A stretch of 64,000 nucleotides of DNA from Asterias rubens (taxonomy: Eukaryota > Echinodermata > Asteroidea > Forcipulatida > Asteriidae), in assembly GCF_902459465.1 (NCBI RefSeq), contig NC_047082.1:6138001-6202000 (forward strand), given 5' to 3'. This document shows, one piece after another, positions 36,323 through 48,079 of the stretch. Each line of letters opens with the position of its first letter. Positions within the stretch are counted from its first letter, which is position 1. The position numbers and the translations under genes are program-made. Below the pieces are notes generated by a model. The model was not told the DNA's origin. It did no database searches and worked only from the letters and a program-made list of their open reading frames with translations.

Positions 36323-38475
36323 ATGGCGAATCTCCATCGACTCAGAGAAGCTTTAGTATTCAGTTATTGCTCAGATATAATTAATGTAGAAGAATTCTCG
36401 CTGCTTTATGATATCAACAAGCCCACCAATTATGATTTTATATACTCAGATTATGAAGCTTTTGATTTGGACAACTTTAACGACGATGAATGTAACTCAT
36501 ATTTCAGGTAAGCCAACACTGAAACACGCAAAACCTGTCGTATTGCTACAGTACATCTATACATGTTTTGACTAGTAAATAAAATCATGGTAAAACTACA
36601 TCATGCATGTTGTTATTACTGCCGTACATGTAGTGTGGCGAAAAGTGCATTCTCCCTAGAAATTATTTAAATGATATTATTTCTGAATAGAGCTTGCAAC
36701 TACGGTACGATGAGTTTACCCAAGTTTTATACTGAACCATTCTCATCCAAAATAAGATTCTAAATCTATGCAAACATGGCAAATGTGTGTCTGGTCAGAT
36801 TGAAAGAAAGACAAGTTTAAAAATAAATACACTTTTTAAAGACACTGGACACTATTGGTTATTGTCAAGGACCAGTCTTCTCACTTGGTGTGTCTCAACA
36901 TATGCACAAAGTAACAAACCTGTGAAAATTTGAGCTCAATTGGTCGTCGAAGTTGCGAGATAACCATGACAGAAAAAAAAAACCTTGTCACACGAAGTAT
37001 TTCGAGACCTCAAATTCTAAATCTGAGGTCTCGAAATCAAATTCATGGAAAATTACTTTTTTCTCGAAAACTACGTCACTTCAGAGGGAGCCGTTTCTCA
37101 CAATGTTTTATACCATCAACCTCTCCCCATTACTCGTCATCAATAAAGGTTTTATGCTTTTATATAATTATTTTGAGTAATTACCAATAGTGTCCACTAC
37201 CTTTAAATTAGAGGCTTTTTTTAGATTATCGTGTTGGAACGAGATATCAAACAAGAGCATGTTCCAACACATGGATCCCTCATATTTATAATAGTTTTAT
37301 GAGCAAGGGGGGGGGGGGGTGAGTGATTGTCCCGAGAGAGTAACGTAAAATCCATATTCCATGTCTCTTCTTTTTTCATTGAAATATGTTAAATGACATC
37401 TGCTCTTGGGGAGCTAGCTGTGCAGCCCAATGAATTCAAATTTGCTGCTCTTGATAATGTTTATGTATGATTTGTCAAATGATTTTATGACAGTTTATAG
37501 GCGAGCAACAGATCGCATTGCAGTACAGCCCAAGGGTTAAAACATTGTGTTCTTTTTGATTTTTCTCTTTTTCTCAGATTCCTGAAGAATGATCTATTCA
37601 AACTCAAGAATGTGCTGCAAGTCCCTGACAAAATAAGATGTGCTAACGGTACAAGGGTTGACGGGATGGAAGCCCTATGCGTAGCTTTATCCAGATTTGC
37701 CTACCCTTGCAGATACGGAGACATGGTCAAGGACTTTGGGAGATCAGTTCCCCAACTTTGCCTAATCACTAACTTCATGACAGACCATTTGTATGGCACG
37801 TTTAACCAGAAATTCCAGACTCTAAATCAGCAATGGCTCAGTCCCCTGCATCTCGAAGAGTATGCTGGAGCAGTAAGTGCTAAAATGGCAGCCCTCACAA
37901 ATTGTTGGGGATTTGTAGACGGTACAGTCCGCCCCATATGCCGCCCAACACAAAATCAGCGAGTCATGTATAATGGACATAAACGACTTCATGCTCTTAA
38001 GTTCCAGTCAGTTACAGCCGCTAACGGGATGATTGCCCATTTGTATGGACCAATAGAGGGTCGCAGGCATGACTGCTACATGCTGAGGTTGTCTGGACTA
38101 CTGAGAGAACTTGAGCAACGATCCTATGATCCAGCAGGGGAAGTTATGTGCATCTACGGTGATCGAGCCTACCCATTGAGAGCACACTTGCAAGCACCAT
38201 TCAAAGGAAACCTCACACCAGACCAAGAAGCATATAACAAATCTATGTCAAGTGTCCGCATTACTGTAGAGTGGCTTTTTGGAAACATTGTCAACTTTTT
38301 TAAGTTTGTAGACTTTAAGAAGTCCCAGAAAGTATGCCTGTCTGCTTGTGGGAAGATCTACGCTGTTTGTGGACTATTGACTAATGCCCATACTTGTTTG
38401 TATGGTAACAACACCTCAAATCTTTTCGGAGTCGAGCCCCCAACGCTGGAGGAGTATTTTCAGGCTGGCAACTAG
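36323..38475 (+). CDS. HARBI1-like: Harbinger-type DDE transposase, 2 exons, intact
   Basis: Exons 36323-36507 and 37578-38475, joined in phase at GT/AG sites, give 360 aa. The nuclease domain is of the DDE_Tnp_4 type. The first Asp is in CWGFVDGTVRP (D176), the second in YGDRAYPL (D257), and the Glu in RITVEWLFG (E293). The blocks YNGHKRLHALKFQSV and PIEGRRHDCYML are also typical of this nuclease group. The intron (36508-37577) holds a complete M1 MITE. No stop or frameshift is present. The protein would cut and join element ends in the nucleus, normally with the Myb-like partner. Related domesticated genes (HARBI1) exist, so a cellular role cannot be excluded from sequence alone. Confidence 0.9.
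36840..37202 (-). mobile_element. Complete M1 MITE inside the transposase intron
   Basis: AAGACACTGGACACTATTGG at the start and CCAATAGTGTCCACTACCT at the end, with TTAA on both sides (36836-36839, 37203-37206). The internal palindrome TTTCGAGACCTCA/TGAGGTCTCGAAA is perfect. It belongs to the same family as the copies in the SLC5 introns. Confidence 0.85.
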
Positions 38476-38722
38476 AGCATGATCCCTACACTTAGGGCCA
38501 CGATTCGTCCAAATTGGATTTTTTCATAGCCATCACATTTTGTTAGAAGGATACTTGATCCAATGTTATTGTATGTTTCCTTATTTAAGTAATAATGGGT
38601 CCTACATGTATGCTTTGATAATCCATACAAAATTCAACTAGTTGGTTTGGGGGTCAACCCATTTTGACATTCAAAGCGTATTATTGGATCTATTAAACTT
38701 AAATACAAGGGCTAATCATTAT

Positions 38723-38865
38723 ACAATTGTTGCACGCTGGGATGGAGTCCATGGCATTTTGTACACCCGAGGGGGGAAATGGCACCCGAGGCGAAGCCAA
38801 GTGTGCCATTTCCCCCCAAGGGTATACAAAACCCATGGACCCCAATCACAGCGTGCAACAATTGT
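38723..38865. repeat. ~143-bp hairpin element
   Basis: Arms start ACAATTGTTGCACGCTG and end with its complement. The second half of each arm is GTGCCATTTCCCCCC or its complement. The arms are about 60 bp with a short loop. It lies between the two Harbinger genes. Confidence 0.85.
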
Positions 38866-40049
38866 TTTGTTATCTTTTGATATCACCATTCCCTGGAATA
38901 CATGTAGAAGAAAATTAATGACATACTGGAAGTTCACCAATCACACAGGGTTGAGTTTCTTTCGGAATTGTGAAAATTATTTATTTTGTCAAAACAACAG
39001 CATTACTTTTTAACAGTGTCAAAATCGCATCATAGCAAAGTTAACGACATACATACATAACCAATTTGAATTTTTGTCTCATACCATTTTTTTTCAACAG
39101 GATAGATAAAAACACAATTTCTCAATTTTTCAGTAAATTAATGCAAGTTTCTAAAAGTTGTTATACAGCACCACCTCTAATTACCCGATGTAAATGCTGT
39201 ATTTGGGGCAAATAAAACAAAGATTATACAACCTTTCCTGTTTTCATTGTTACTATGTATAAGTATAAAGGGAGGGGGAGGCCGAGGGGGTACTGCAAAC
39301 ACTGTGCAGTCGCTATGTGCCAAAGGCAATCTAGGATGTAGGCTAACCTATAGACTAGCATCATGGTTCTTCTTGCTATATTATAGTAGTCGGTGCTAAA
39401 TATTGCTAAGAATCATACTCATTGCACAGAAAGTAACCAGACTATTATTTCTAACAGCCTCGGTTTAGTTACTTTGCTTTGAATGAAAGAAAATCAAGAT
39501 GGCAACACCATGGTGTCGGTCCATAGACCATGTGAACCTTGATTACAATAAGTGTGACCTTGTACATTCTTTCAGTATTCTGGCAGGCAAGATACTACAC
39601 TGGTCTTATGGGAAAGTTGCCATTTTGTGTCATAATTTCCACATAAAACCAAGAGTTATGAAAGTAAAAGCTGGACAAGTTTTGAGATGTGCCCCCTTTC
39701 ATCATATCAAAAGTTGATAAGAATTAGACAGTGCAATCTCCATAATTAATATAAGATTTTGTTTTCTTCAATTGAGCTGTGTACAAATCATGCCTGCAGG
39801 AAGTCCAGACTCTGTGGCTCTTTTGTAAACATGTGGTGTCACAGGTCACATCGTCTACACTATGTAGGGTCCCTTTTAATAATAAATTAATAATTTATTG
39901 ATCAACAAGTTAAAGTGAGAATTACTTTATTTACACTAAATCACTTTAAAAACACAGTTGATCTACTATATACGAATAAATAGGCCCTAACAAACATTCC
40001 TTTTAATTACATGTACATGTCATAGATGACTTCATGTCACATAACAATG

Positions 40050-40189
40050 GGAGACTTTCCAAAGCTAGGTGGCAGCAGACTTACCAGGTAAATTTCTATT
40101 GTTTACGTAGTTCTGAACATGCGCATAACTCTGAGAACAATGGCGTTACCCGGTAAGTCTGCTGCCACCTAGTGTCCCAGAATGTCTCC
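40050..40189. repeat. ~140-bp hairpin element
   Basis: The best-paired arms are CTAGGTGGCAGCAGACTTAC and its complement, and the pairing extends outward to GGGAGAC/GTCTCC. It lies inside the Harbinger-like element. Confidence 0.8.
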
Positions 40190-40217
40190 TATTAACCTAA
40201 TACCATGTATATTATAA

Positions 40218-40362
40218 GTTATATCACACAAGTGCGAATGAAATACGGAAAAATATAGCGCTTCTGCATCCCATATCCAACGAGGCCGAAAGCCGAGTTG
40301 GATATGGGACCCAGACGCGCTACATTTTTCCGTATTCCACTCGCGCACGTACGTGTTATAAC
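40218..40362. repeat. ~145-bp hairpin element
   Basis: The arms include AATACGGAAAAAT, TAGCGC and TCCCATATCCAAC with their complements, and the loop is very short. A single arm of the same sequence lies at about 41462-41520. Confidence 0.82.
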
Positions 40363-40498
40363 AAACTTATCTTCCAGTTTCACGTCAACGCTCAAAGTTC
40401 AAAATTTCAGAACAATATATCGCGACGAAGCGCACAAAGTTTAGTAACACAAACAAACAAACAAACAAACAGCTGATGAGCTTCTCTGATTTTAGCCT

Positions 40499-43400
40499 TT
40501 AGTCTTTCTTGTCAATAGTTTTAAACATTGCCATCATCATGGTCTGCATCTGCTGTGCTTGTTGCTGCATAAATTGTTGCTGCTGAATAAGCTGTTGTTG
40601 CATTTGTTGTTGCTGTTGTTGCATTTGCTGTTGGTGTTGCATCTGTTGCTGCTGCAGAAGCTCGAACCGCTGTTCCCTGTCTCTTTCTTCTTGCTTTCTT
40701 TTTTCCTCTTCCTCCTTTCTTCTTATCATCTCATCTTTTTTAAGTTGTTGATCCAACTCCATCTTTCTCTCTATGATAGAGAAGGTCTCCAAACCAGTGT
40801 TTCTTCTCTTTCTCGGTGTGGTTTTGTCACCATTCTGTCTGAAAGAAAAAAACAAACATTTACAGGCATAACAAAGACTATAAAAAGATGGGGCAATAAT
40901 GTTACAATAAGTTTGGATTTAGAAATCTGACTTAACTTTTTATCTTCAAGTACGCGCTAATCCTCCAATCAGATTCGCAGAGTGAAGTGGTGATAAAAAC
41001 CTTTATAACACACCTCTTGCTTGTTCTGTATTCTGGTTGGCTGAAACACGGTCACGTGGGATGAACTAATACATATGGGCTAGTGAACGCGCATGCCTGT
41101 TTTGTGGGAATAGTACCAGAGTGTGAACTAGTACTTGCAAATAGTGCCCGTGGTAACAGCGCCCTCTTTTGACTTGAACCGTGAACAACTACAAAACTCC
41201 TGTTTCTGTTCTTATTTGACATTTAAGACTGAGCTGTGTTATAAAACACAAACTGACTGGCATAATTCGGTAACTAGTGTACGTCTATTCCCCCTCGGGC
41301 CTGTGAGTGACCAGAAGAGAGGCCTATTTCCCTCGGCCTCAGCCTCGGGAAATAGGTCACTCTTCTGGTCACTCAAAGTCCCTTGTGGGAATAGACGTAT
41401 ACTAGTTACCTCGTTGCCAGTCAATATGTGTATAATATTGCACAGCTAATATCGCTACATGCATCTTCGGCCTCGTTGGATATGGGACACAGAAGCGCTA
41501 TATTTTTCCGTATTCCTGTCGCCCTTGTGTGATAACTTTTAATAAGTTAACTTTTTGTTGTCCAATTATCTTAAAGAAACATGTAAACAATGCAATTGTA
41601 TGGTTTTGAGTGTGATGGCAGGAAACTGAAGTCGAAGGCTAATTAATATTAAATATACCTCTTTTTGGTCTCAGAAAACCTCTCCAACATAAGTTTCTGC
41701 ATTTCTACCCCATCTAACCGCTTCTGCTCTTCATCATCCTTTTTCTGAGGTGGGATCAGCTCAGCATCTAACTCCATCTCTTCCAACTGCTGAATTAGTT
41801 CTCTTATCTCTCTTTGTGCCTCTGTTTCCTCTGTGCCGATGCCAGAAGCAGCCTTTTCCCTGTTGTTTGTTTGCTTTAGTTTGGATTTCAGCCCCTTGTA
41901 CTTGTCTCTGACGGTCCTTTGGTTGAGGGTTATGGATTGTGTTAGAGGATTGAGAGCTGTGGCGACCTGCTCCCATACCTTTCCTCTCTCCAGTGACCCG
42001 TGTCGGTGCTTAAAGGGGTTTTGAACCACTAGTTCTCGCAGTAAGCAAGTCTCCATAACTTCGGTCCATTGTGACTTCTTCCTGCAATATGAGAAAAAAA
42101 GTTTGTAAATCGTTCTCACAATAGGGCAAATAATTCCCTGTTTGGGTAAAATTAATGCTTTTAATGTTAGTGTTTTACTTTACACTAATGCAAGAACTTC
42201 ATAATTTGGTTGATATGAATGTAGTGGCAGCACCTAAAGACGAACTGATTACTCTTAAAACACTGCATAAGCTTTCATAGCAACAACTACCTCAACCGCT
42301 ACCTTTTCTTGTTTTATCCATCAGACTAACACGGCTATTTTTTACCATTATTTACCTACTGCCAGCCTTATTTGGTGTTTTTGGGGGACTGAGCTGGCTC
42401 AAATTGAGAATATTAACCTGCTCATCATATCATTAATTAACTTGAACTTACTTCTTATCAGTAGCAGGCTTGCTACTTGTGTTTGGGAGCATTTGGCCAC
42501 TATCATCCTTCTCCTCAGGCTTGTCACTAGTTCTCTCACTCATTCTCTTATTAGTTGCGCTCATTTCCTGTCATTAAGAAAATAACATTTAGACATTAAT
42601 CAAATCAAAGACAATTTTTTATACCCACTTCAGATTTAATTTATGGAACAAGATCCAAAGCAAAACTGTCTTGGGTGTTCATGAATACGTTTTGGTATGG
42701 GGGAACTGTTAATACGAAGGCCTACCATCATCATACCCCATCTCTGTTTGTCTGGAATTTGAAAAACATACATGTAATACATGTAATAAGGGGACCCCAG
42801 CAAGTCCATGATAATTTAATACTAGTCACGCTGTATACATTACATGCACATGTAAATTTATACAGACACATCATTCTATTAACACCACATAGCCTACGCG
42901 TAGGCCTACACTGGATTTTAAAAAAGGAAACGTTAACAATTGTGTAGTAACCACACGAAAAACCTTCAATCTTAAAAAGGACAAGTTGATTTAAACAATC
43001 AGTTGCCACTATTTTGCAATAAAACCGTTAAAAAACCGGCCTCAAACTCAAATTAAATATTTGTTAGGGCAGGGCCACTTTGGCCTTGGAGTGAGCCAAA
43101 TTTTGAAGGCACCAGGAGCAGCAGATAGGGCAACCCCCCCCCCCCAAATAAAATTAAAAGAAATAATAATAAATACAAAAATAATAAAAAAATAAAAACT
43201 TAGAAAGGCAAGAAGGCAATTAAGTTTTGAGGTGTAAAACAAAATAAAATTACACATACAGTGCATGACTTCGTTTATTTTCTTAAAAAAACAAATAATA
43301 TACAAAATTCTTTGTTGAATGAGTTTCATTACCCTTAAAAAAACCAGTATAAATTTAAAAAAAATACATATAATTGCCAGATGTTCCCATGGATTGTAAA

Positions 43401-43748
43401 CCCGATCAAACAATTTACAATGCATGAGCAAGAAAGCCACGAGCATGGGTAAACACTTTTTTCGTGTCCATTTTATAAACAACAGTTTGAAAACCACTGA
43501 TGTAGTACTTAAATACTAGTAGTACTAGTTCAATGAATGAACAATCTATTCCCACTCCTAAAGACTAATATTCATAAAGAGTCACAAAAGTCAAGACCAG
43601 ATCAACCCATTCCCATGGCCACATGTACTCATAAAGGTCACAAAACCAGGTCAAAAACCTGGTTTTGTGAGTGAAGCAATTAGAGGCCTGAAATAGTTAA
43701 TAAACTTACCGAGTAAATACTTTCCAACAACATTGTTGCATCATCCAT
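40499..43748 (-). CDS. Myb/SANT-like DNA-binding protein of the Harbinger element, 4 exons, intact
   Basis: Exons on the minus strand: 43748-43710, 42567-42452, 42081-41659, 40838-40499. All have GT/AG borders in phase and total 918 nt, giving 305 aa. Residues ~55-125 (SQWTEVMETCLLRELVVQNP, then RGKVWEQVATALN, then NQRTVRDKYKGLKSKLK) match the Myb/SANT-like trihelix domains that partner Harbinger transposases. An acidic coiled region follows. The PRKRR stretch could be a nuclear signal. The C-terminal third is charged coiled coil, then Gln/Met-rich. In known Harbinger systems this protein binds the element ends and aids nuclear import of the transposase. Convergent with the transposase gene, whose 3' end is about 2 kb away. 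The first 13-residue exon (MDDATMLLESIYS) is the least certain part. Confidence 0.85.
41254..41423. repeat. ~170-bp hairpin element
   Basis: Arms run from TGACTGGCA, through GGTAACTAGT and ACGTCTATTCCC, to a loop near CCTCGGCCTCAGCCTCGG. Open frames on both strands in it are mirror artefacts. Confidence 0.82.
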
Positions 43749-43984
43749 CTTGCTTGGTGGTATAATTCGTCAAAAGTTTAGGGTCGTAGGTCAAATGTAT
43801 GAATATTTATTAGTACCTCTGAACCCAAACGTTGTCGTTTTCATCACAACGCAGATTCACCCCAACTACTGTCGTAGAAATTGAAGGCCGACGAAGCCTC
43901 AGAGTCGGCGCATGCGCAGATAACTCGAAGTGTCATTTTCAACGTTGTAGAACCATTCGTCGTGCAAAACGAAAGCTCCCTATT

Positions 43985-44430
43985 ATCTCGTGCGCACGAC
44001 ATATTATCTCGTGCGCACGACATAATTCGGGATTCTTGGCACGGAAGCAGCCCGTCCTCCTCACGCCGCCATTGATCTCACACGTGAAACCATAGAGAAA
44101 GGAAACACACAGCACAGCAGACATAACAAGGTAATAAATATTGGAAAGACAACTGTTTAAAGAAGCCTGTATTAATCAACGTGTACTGTGTAACTTAAGG
44201 TTTTGCCAGGCATAGTTTTGAGTAAGTTAATGTAGTTTTTCTGTGTTTATTTTCTTTAACATTGTACTTGGTTGAAGTTGTAGTCCAGTGTAGTCAATGA
44301 TAAGATGGAGTTCTCCGACTAGTGTAGTGCAGTGCAGTGCGGTGCATGCAGCAGAGTAGAGGGGGGCCTGGCGACGCTATAGCACGGCGGTATACGAGGC
44401 CACTCTGCCTGCCCTGATTTTACAGGCCTC
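43985..44430 (+). repeat. Left TIR (inner part) of the integrase-type element
   Basis: Reverse complement of 45755-46140 and 46998-47420. It includes CATTGATCTCACACGTGAAA, TTAAGGTTTTGCCAGGCATA and GGCCTGGCGACGCTATAGCA. With 36034-36101 it makes up the full left TIR, cut by the Harbinger-like insertion. Confidence 0.85.
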
Positions 44431-45084
44431 CGGCTACTGTCAACATCTTCACCGAGGTCATCTATATGTAGAAATCTTTGGATATCTCTCACATGCCCGT
44501 TCTCTGTGCCATGGTCACCACTTTGGGCACCCACCAATCGATTGTACAGCTTCCATGTAGTATCCAGCAATCACCCGTGGATCAGAAGCAGTGAGGTATG
44601 CATTCATCCAAATGATCCTTCTAGAAAATCCGTCAACACATCCATTTATGCAAATGCCATACCTTCTCAGCTTGTCGTAACTGTCAATGTGCCAGATATA
44701 ATTTGGACCTTTGGCATAGTAAGAACGACGTAACAACCTGCGCTTCCTTCTTTGGAGATTTCCCACAGGATCTAGACTGCTAAGAATCAGTCTCACATCT
44801 TCTTTCCTGCACTTCAGATTATGTCCACGGCATTTCTCTGACATCCATCTATATCCATGTAATTTTCCAGAACCTCTTATCTGATTGTGAATGAATTCGA
44901 CTATGTCTGCAATACTGCTGTAATTTTTCCTCCTGACCAGACCAACTTCCTTTAAAATCCTTTTCAAGTGGCGTAAAGTTATGATAACACCATGATCTAC
45001 TGCCAATATTATGACAATATCTTTGTAGAGCATTGCCATGTTGAAGTACACCTTGATGATCTCATTTCTGTCTTCAGTATCCAT
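44430..45084 (-). pseudogene. Broken DDE integrase-core gene of the TIR element
   Basis: From an in-frame ATG that is also just after a splice acceptor (45084), the minus strand encodes HGYRWMSEKCRGHNLKCRKE, then GPNYIWHIDSYDKLRRYGIC, then INGCVDGFSRRIIWMNAYLT. This matches an rve-type integrase family common in invertebrate transposons. The first catalytic Asp is present (WHID). Just after GGCPK the frame breaks, and GDHGTENGHVRDIQRFL, with the second Asp, continues in another frame. The third acidic residue is lost because the coding region runs into the left TIR. IS3EU or a related integrase-like superfamily is possible but unverified. Confidence 0.75.
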
Positions 45085-45097
45085 CTGTAGAGACAAA

Positions 45098-45130
45098 AAC
45101 CAGTAGAGAGAGAGAGAGAGAGAGAGAGAG
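45098..45130. repeat. (AG)n microsatellite
   Basis: About 15 AG dinucleotides just upstream of the integrase exon (minus strand), inside its presumed intron polypyrimidine tract. Confidence 0.9.
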
Positions 45131-45754
45131 TAAAATTATTACAAAGTGTAGCAGTGACACAACCCCCTTGTTTTGTTTGGTTACATTTTTCCTTTTTGCA
45201 AGAAACAAAATGTTTTTAAAGTGTGAAATCTTTACAAGCCAAAGTGTATTGTCAGTGAAGCAGTACAAAAACATTTTGAATTGCATCAATTTCATTCAAC
45301 ACAAGCAAATAAACCAATTACTCTCACAGAAAACAAACAATTGAATATTGTTTTTAAATTTGGCACAGTTTAACCACTGCATAAGGACACTCGAGGTCAA
45401 AGTATCTGGGTGCCTCACCAAAAATTATTAAATAACTCTGGGTGCCTTACCCGAAAATATTAAGGACTAAAACTTCCTTGACTGCCACCCCAAAAACTAT
45501 GCATGATTTTTTTCTCATTAATAATAGTACACTATGCACAACACGTGTATGTGTGTGCTTACTAACTTTACTACGCTTTGCCTATTAATTGCCAAGTCAA
45601 TATATGAAAATTTCGGCAAAAATTCACTCTTTTCATAGCCTCTGAAATTCCTGTATCACTAAACACATTCTTTACAACTGACATTAGTCTCTTTGTGAAG
45701 CTCTACTTAAAGTGAAAGCAGGTCAAAACAAACAAAAGCGATTAAAAATAGTCG

Positions 45755-46281
45755 CAACTTCAGGCGGCCTGTAAAATCAGGGCAGGTAGAGTGGCCTCGT
45801 ATACCGCCGTGCTATAGCGTCGCCAGGCCCCCGCACCGCACTGCACTGCACTACAATAGTCCGAGTAATTAACTCCATCTAAAATATACAACTTCAAGTA
45901 CAATGTTAACGAAAATAAACACAGAAAAACTACATTAACTTACTTAAAACTATGCCTGGCAAAACCTTAAGTTACACAGTACACGTTGATTAATACAGGC
46001 TTCTTTAAACAGTTGTCTTTCCAATATTTATTACCTTGTTATGTCTGCTGTGCTGTGTGTTTCCTTTCTCTATGGTTTCACGTGTGAGATCAATGTCGGC
46101 GTGACGACGGGCTTCCGTGCCAAGAATCCCGAATTATGTCGTGCGCACGAGATAATATGTCGTGCGCACGAGATAATAAGTCGTGCGCACGAGATAATAT
46201 GTCGTGCGCACGAGATAATATGTCGTGCGCACGAGATATTTTTTTTATTTTTTTTATTTTTCATGTCCCTTTAGGGGCTCC
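45755..46281 (-). repeat. Internal right-end TIR copy of the integrase-type element
   Basis: It ends AGGGGCTCCGTA like the outer right end, but its flank (ATATTG) does not match AATTAG. It is an internal duplicate. It contains five ATGTCGTGCGCACGAGATA units. Confidence 0.8.
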
Positions 46282-46859
46282 GTAATATTGAAACCTGCAG
46301 TGTAACAAAATATAGAAAGGAATTGTAAAACAGGTTTGTGCCATCATCACCTAATGCTTCTACTAATTTTGGAGCATACACTGAAGTTTTACAGTTCAAC
46401 TCAGCATGGTTCATAATTTACACTGGACTGCAGGCCCATAAACTCATGATTGGACAAGTATGTATGATGGTCTTTTGATGAGTATTGAAGAATCATTACC
46501 CATAATACAAAGGAGATAAATCTCCTTATAGTGCTTGAAATTAAAACATTCAAATGTTATTATTAAACTTTGTAGGTATAATCTCATGCATTTTATGCCC
46601 TGTGGTCTTGTGAATTTTCCCCTCAAATAAATGCAGCCAAAGCAACCCAAGGCACAAATGTGTTAACAAATATGAAGCGATTGTGACATTTCCTCAATCA
46701 AAGGAGGGCTTTCGTGCACATGGCAGGGCTGTATGTATTTTATGCCACTTGTAATCCTATCCTACTATCCTACTACTAAGTACTAGTACTATTCATTCAC
46801 GTGAGTGTACTTACGTAGCCTATGCTATGCCAAGTTCTCTATTTAATGACAATAATGTC
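46282..46859. other. Spacer between the two right ends, nothing recognised
   Basis: Unique sequence with no gene or known repeat seen. Confidence 0.45.
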
Positions 46860-47593
46860 CCAATATCTGCAAAATTTCACTCTTTTCATAGCCTCTGAAA
46901 TTCCTGTATCACTAAGCACATTCTTTACAACTGACATTAGTCTCTTTGTGAAGCTCTACTTAAAGTGAAAGCAGGTCAAAACAAACAAAAGCGATTAAAA
47001 ATAGTCGCAACTCCCGGAGGCCTGTAAAATCAGGGCAGGCAGAGTGGCCTCGTATACCGCCGTGCTATAGCGTCGCCAGGCCCCCCTCTACTCTGCTGCA
47101 TGCACCGCACTGTACTGCACTACACTAGTCGGAGAACTCCATCTTATCATTGACTACACTGGACTACAACTTCAACCAAGTACAATGTTAAAGAAAATAA
47201 ACACAGAAAAACTACATTAACTTACTCAAAACTATGCCTGGCAAAACCTTAAGTTACACAGTACACGTTGATTAATACAGGCTTCTTTAAACAGTTGTCT
47301 TTCCAATATTTATTACCTTGTTATGTCTGCTGTGCTGTGTGTTTCCTTTCTCTATGGTTTCACGTGTGAGATCAATGGCGGCGTGAGGAGGACGGGCTGC
47401 TTCCGTGCCAAGAATCCCGAATTATGTCGTGCGCACGAGATAATATGTCGTGCGCACGAGATAATATGTCGTGCGCACGAGATAATATGTCGTGCGCACG
47501 AGATAATATGTCGTGCGCACGAGATAATATGTCGTGCGCACGAGATATTTTTTTTATTTTTTTTATTTTTCATGTCCCTTTAGGGGCTCCGTA
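46860..47593 (-). repeat. Outer right TIR copy of the integrase-type element
   Basis: Near-identical to 45610-46281, with six TCGTGCGCACGA units. It ends CTCCGTA before AATTAG, the duplication that matches the left end at 36028-36033. Confidence 0.85.
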
Positions 47594-47878
47594 AATTAGG
47601 GTGGTATTAGTTTGTAAAAAATAATATCCTTTATGGTGAGTATATTGATGTAATTATGACGTCATCATCATCAACACTACATAAATAACACAAAGTTTGA
47701 AAACAAAATTAATGTCGTGTGGTTTCGCCAAAATGCTAATCTTTCTGTGTTCATATGGTACAATTACCATGACACTGATCTATAAGATACCGTGATGTCA
47801 TTATGATATCATAAACAATACTATCAACCAAAACAAAAGACATTAACACAATGAAACACAATGATTCTTACCGGATAT

Positions 47879-48079
47879 TAGACTTGTGGACAAGTCGTTA
47901 AATCGGCCCCACGCGCTGAGATAGTGGTCTCGCGAGATCACTGCTCTCGCGCGAACTGATGGCTCCCCGATTAATGAGGAGTCGAAATCGGGGAGCCATC
48001 AGTTCGCGCGAGAGCAGTGATCTCGCGAGACCACTATCTCAGCGCGTGGGGACGATTTAACGACTTGTCCACAAGTCTA
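47879..48079. mobile_element. 201-bp hairpin MITE with 9-bp target duplication
   Basis: Near-perfect inverted arms of about 94 bp, beginning TAGACTTGTGGACAAGTC, with a ~13-bp loop near AATGAGGAGTC. ACCGGATAT flanks both sides (47870-47878, 48080-48088). A 9-bp duplication with long TIRs fits Mutator-like elements. The class is inferred. Confidence 0.88.

Larger units (their letters stand above)
36102..43981. mobile_element. PIF/Harbinger-like transposon, 7.9 kb, both genes intact
   Basis: Terminal inverted repeats of about 47 bp with a few mismatches, beginning AGGGAGCTTTCGTTT. The flank is ATT on both sides (or TATTA if the end is set one base inside). It inserted into a TCGTGCGCACGA tandem unit of the host element's TIR, which reads continuously when the insert is removed. 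It contains two convergent genes, transposase and Myb/SANT-like, whose starts lie 221 and 233 bp from the two ends. Confidence 0.88.
36034..47593. mobile_element. Integrase-type TIR transposon (AATTAG duplication), interrupted
   Basis: The ends TACGGAGCCCCTAAAGGGAC and its complement at 47575-47593 are flanked by AATTAG on both sides (36028-36033, 47594-47599). The right arm of the outer element shows the unoccupied site, which supports these borders. The TIRs carry tandem ~21-bp repeats centred on TCGTGCGCACGA (three copies left, five at about 46135-46230, six at about 47420-47545). A second right-end copy, 45755-46281, lies inside. A broken integrase gene is within. The left TIR is split by the Harbinger-like element. 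Confidence 0.8.

Noticed and set aside
41135..41449. 104-aa plus-strand frame and 61-aa minus-strand frame
   Set aside because: They lie in a hairpin element, so both strands read similar peptides; no domain or splice context is seen.
46281..46287. Right border of the integrase-type element at 46281
   Set aside because: The flank ATATTG does not match the left flank AATTAG, whereas the end at 47593 does; the 46281 end is taken as an internal duplicate.
46041..47583. Short proteins with repeated SCARHII or CRAHEII motifs
   Set aside because: They come from the TCGTGCGCACGA tandem units in the TIRs, are open on both strands and appear in each TIR copy.
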